This document shows, in pieces, positions 61,793 through 64,000 of a stretch of DNA of 64,000 nucleotides (the stretch's first letter is position 1; every line of letters starts with the position of its first letter). A program made the position numbers and the translations under genes. Source of the stretch: Streptomyces sp. SA15 (GTDB lineage Bacteria > Actinomycetota > Actinomycetes > Streptomycetales > Streptomycetaceae); contig NZ_NTGE01000197.1 of NCBI RefSeq assembly GCF_002291145.1, positions 241,369 through 305,368 on the forward strand, given 5' to 3'. The notes under the pieces are model-generated. The model was not told where the DNA came from. It searched no databases and worked only from the letters and a program-made list of their open reading frames with translations.

Positions 61793-62258
61793 TCGACCGA
61801 TAACGGACCACGCAGCGGCCACGGTCAGTACCGCCGCGCTCCCTGCAGCGCGCCGCCGGGGACGCCCAGTGACCTATCGCAGTTCGGCCGAGGGATGCCA
61901 GCCCAACTTGCGGGACACGGCCAGACCGGAGGCGATCACTGCCGGCCGAACGGCCCGCGGGTCCCTGTCGGCCATGGCACCAGCCTGCTTTCAACACCTG
62001 GCTGCTGCCATCACCTTCCAGCGGTCGACCGCGCAGGTGGTGGCCGCGCCTCGGATGGTGGGTGGCAGGGTGCGGAGGGTGCGGCACTGCCCTGGCGTTC
62101 GCCTCGGCCTCGCACTCGCCTTGTTCCTCTTGCTCCTCCCCGGCGAAGTGGCCAACGACGGCGGCCCTAAACCCGACGTGAGGGCAGGGCCGGCGACGAA
62201 TGAACACGGTGGGGGCGGACCTGGCCGGCCCGCCCCCACCTTGCGGGGTAGGGGGGTA
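61793..62258. other. Region between GlxA-type and DUF1269 genes
   Basis: 466 bp. No credible gene. A hairpin, GCGGGGTA with TACCCCGC (62243-62250 and 62260-62267), overlaps the stop of the DUF1269 gene and may act as its terminator. Confidence 0.35.
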
Positions 62259-62909
62259 TTACCCCGCGTCTGTGGCGGACGCGCCCGCAGGGGCGAGGTT
62301 CGGCCCGGGCGTGTCGGCGCCGTCCTTGCTCTCCCGTTCGTCGGCCTTGCGCTCGCGCTCGGCATGCTTGCGGTCGCGCTTGTCCTTGGCCTCCTGCTTC
62401 CTGATCTCGTCGGCCGCCTTCTCCATCGCCTTCAGTTCGGCCCGCACGTCGTCGGCGGGGCGGCGTTCGAGGGCCGCGCCGTAGCGCGTGGCCAGCAGGT
62501 CCATAGCCTCCATGTCGGCCTCCTCGACCCCGGCCAGGATGACGGTGCCGCCCGGCGGGACATGCGGCGTGAAGGCACCGACGGCCTCGGCCGCTTCGGT
62601 GGCCCGCTTGTAGTCGTGGCCTCCGCCGATCAGCGCACCGATGCCCCAGCCCATCAACAGGCCGAGGGGACCGCCGAGGATGCCAACAAGCGAACCGACC
62701 AGCGAGCCGACCGCGGTGCCGCGTCCGGACTCGGTGTCCATGCCCTCGGGGAAGTGGACGGTGCCGTCCTCCATGCGCTCGATCAGGACGGCGCCGCGGA
62801 CCTCGATGGTGGCGGAGGTGAGGTGCTTCAGCTCGCTGAGCGCCTGGTAGGCGGTGGCGCGGTCGGCGAAACGGAGGGCGATGGCGTTCTCGTTCATGGT
62901 CACAGGCAT
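62259..62909 (-). CDS. DUF1269-type protein with glycine-rich membrane segment
   Basis: A 216-residue protein. The N-terminal half has the DUF1269 pattern (ALRFADRATAYQALSELKHL, FPEGMDTESGRGTAVGSLVG); a glycine-rich hydrophobic segment (about 80-105, LVGILGGPLGLLMGWGIGAL) follows. The C-terminal third is a charged helix rich in K/R/E (ADEIRKQEAKDKRDRKHAER), then a flexible end. Function unknown; members are often linked with general stress. ATG 62909 follows GGAG at seven bases. It is divergent from a TetR gene. Confidence 0.78.
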   Translation of the reverse strand: MPVTMNENAIALRFADRATAYQALSELKHLTSATIEVRGAVLIERMEDGTVHFPEGMDTESGRGTAVGSLVGSLVGILGGPLGLLMGWGIGALIGGGHDYKRATEAAEAVGAFTPHVPPGGTVILAGVEEADMEAMDLLATRYGAALERRPADDVRAELKAMEKAADEIRKQEAKDKRDRKHAERERKADERESKDGADTPGPNLAPAGASATDAG

Positions 62910-62979
62910 GAGCTGTCTCCTTGGAGCCTCAAGGGGCGGGTGAATTGCGGGGCCCGCTGCCGCGGGTTCCCGCGCCACC

Positions 62980-63028
62980 TGTGAGACAGTATGTATCAGA
63001 GCCAGTTTGTGAGTCAAGTCGTCTCACA
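62980..63028. promoter_or_regulatory. Spaced inverted repeat between DUF1269 and TetR genes
   Basis: TGTGAGAC (62980-62987) and GTCTCACA (63021-63028), perfect 8-bp arms 33 nt apart, in the divergent leader. Overlapping GTATGTATCA and TTTGTGAGTC stretches could include a -10 box. It may be a site for the TetR protein. Confidence 0.45.
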
Positions 63029-63053
63029 AGCTGCTCGAAGGAGAGGTGCCCCG

Positions 63054-63638
63054 ATGCCCCGCACGAACGACGACCCCCGCGCCCGCCGCAGCCGCGCCAC
63101 CGCCCTGGCCGCCGCCACCGAACTCCTCGCCGAAGGAGGACCGGGACACCTCACCCACGCCGCCGTCGCCGCACGAGCCAAAATGGGCCGCGCCACCGTC
63201 TACCGGCACTGGCCCGACCTGCGGGCCCTCCTCCTGGACACCCTGACCACCGCCGCCCACCCCATGCTCACCCTGGGCCACGGCCCGGTCCGCGACGAGC
63301 TGGTGACACACCTGCAGCAACAGGCCGACTGGCTCAACCAGCCGGTCTCCGCTTCCGTCATCGCCACCGTCATGGAACGCGCGGAGCGGGACCCGGACGT
63401 ACGAAGCCTGCGCGACGAGATGTTCACCCGCGCCGACGAGCACCTCACCGACGCACTCGCCGCCGCCGTCGCACGCGGTGAACTACGCGCCGGCATCGAA
63501 GAACACACCCGGGACCTGGCCTCCCGGATCCTCGGCCCCCTGCTCTTCCTGCGGCTCATGCTCGGCGCGCAGCCGGACAGGGAGACCGTGGCCGACACGG
63601 TCGACGCCGCCCTCGCGGCCTGGCAGCCGCACCCATGA
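63054..63638 (+). CDS. TetR-family regulator
   Basis: A 194-residue protein with a TetR helix-turn-helix (ATALAAATELLAEGGPGHLT, AAVAARAKMGRATVYRHWPD) and a helical C-terminal domain (ASRILGPLLFLRLMLGAQPD). ATG 63054 follows GAAGGAGAGG. It is divergent from the DUF1269 gene and probably represses it and itself. Confidence 0.87.
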   Translation: MPRTNDDPRARRSRATALAAATELLAEGGPGHLTHAAVAARAKMGRATVYRHWPDLRALLLDTLTTAAHPMLTLGHGPVRDELVTHLQQQADWLNQPVSASVIATVMERAERDPDVRSLRDEMFTRADEHLTDALAAAVARGELRAGIEEHTRDLASRILGPLLFLRLMLGAQPDRETVADTVDAALAAWQPHP

Positions 63639-63786
63639 CAGCCGCACACAGTCCGATACCGAACGGTTCGAACAGCAGCCGACCGGCACACCCACTCCTC
63701 ACGGCCGCATCCGGCCGCATCCCCCAGGAGCGCGCCATCGACGGCTGAAGCCGACGCTCAGAGCAGGGATATCCCTGCCGCCGCGC

Positions 63787-64000
63787 TCAGTGCCCAGTGA
63801 TCACTTTCACCATCACCACGCCCGAGCCGATCGCCGCGTCCATCAGCCCCGCCACGCCGGAAAGCAGTACCCCACCGCCCATCCGCCGCCCGCCCGCGAA
63901 GCCCCAGACCGCCATCGAGGCGACGTCCACGCCGACCGCGATCCACAGCGCGGTGGACAGACCGAGGGCGCCGCCCGCCGACAGGGCGATCATCAGGAGC
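63787..64000 (-). CDS. C-terminal end of a small membrane protein, cut by the window edge
   Basis: At least 70 residues, two or three hydrophobic segments (GGALGLSTALWIAVGVDVAS, GVLLSGVAGLMDAAIGSGVV), ending KVITGH. The start lies beyond the window. No family is recognised. Confidence 0.6.
   Translation of the reverse strand, partial: LLMIALSAGGALGLSTALWIAVGVDVASMAVWGFAGGRRMGGGVLLSGVAGLMDAAIGSGVVMVKVITGH

Noticed and set aside
1..64000. tRNA genes, rRNA genes, transposases or integrases
   Set aside because: No cloverleaf-like segment with a GGTTCGAATCC-type loop, no rRNA core sequence and no transposase or integrase motif was recognised by eye; a tRNA search program could overturn this.

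Overview
The window looks like a Streptomyces (or close actinomycete) chromosome. GC content is very high, GTG and TTG starts are common behind GGAGG-type ribosome sites, many start and stop codons overlap as ATGA or GTGA, and the gene families are typical of the genus (LacI regulators with CUT2-type ABC importers, MoxR/VWA pairs, a GlxA-type regulator, two GH35 enzymes, a GH78 rhamnosidase). The many decayed genes between about 30 and 55 kb suggest an accessory or arm region. No tRNA, rRNA, CRISPR array, transposase or integrase was found.

0-16.6 kb: L-rhamnose use. A leftward operon carries an L-rhamnose ABC importer (rhaT-rhaP-rhaQ-rhaS), the mutarotase rhaM and a secreted BNR-type beta-propeller protein. 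A rightward set carries rhaI, a fused aldolase/lactaldehyde dehydrogenase (rhaEW), rhaB and lutABC, so the route runs from rhamnose through L-lactaldehyde and L-lactate to pyruvate. A LacI regulator lies to the left, next to an N-terminally truncated proline iminopeptidase. LacI-type operators (TGAA....TTCA) lie in both divergent promoters. A third copy, inside a nearly identical promoter, precedes the secreted GH78 alpha-L-rhamnosidase gene 30 kb away (35.1-38.7 kb).

16.6-23.4 kb: a lipoprotein, a MoxR/VWA pair, a quinone-oxidoreductase-like enzyme, a cupin, a probable MITE of about 307 bp with 30-bp inverted ends, and a threonine/serine dehydratase translationally coupled to a YheO-type PAS regulator.

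23.5-30.2 kb: a beta-galactoside locus with an MFS transporter, two different GH35 beta-galactosidases and a LacI regulator, behind a promoter that overlaps a perfect 16-bp palindrome.

30.3-39.5 kb: a decayed zone. Three damaged copies of an SDR/MarR cassette and remnants of LuxR, antiporter, MmyB-type and aldo/keto reductase genes surround intact mscL, a VOC-family gene and the rhamnosidase gene.

39.6-50 kb: a double-domain Lrp regulator, an MFS exporter with C-terminal carboxypeptidase-regulatory-like repeats, an ABC exporter with a NarL-type two-component system, an XRE-cupin regulator, two neighbouring genes with internal deletions (EamA-type and PaiB-type) and a B3/B4-domain protein.

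50-64 kb: a secreted SGNH hydrolase, an amidohydrolase, a LysR regulator, a methyltransferase pseudogene, a PLP gamma-lyase-type enzyme, a cobalt nitrile hydratase operon (DUF1097 membrane protein, beta, alpha, accessory protein, Ni/Co transporter), a GlxA-type regulator, a DUF1269 protein, a TetR regulator and the end of a membrane-protein gene.
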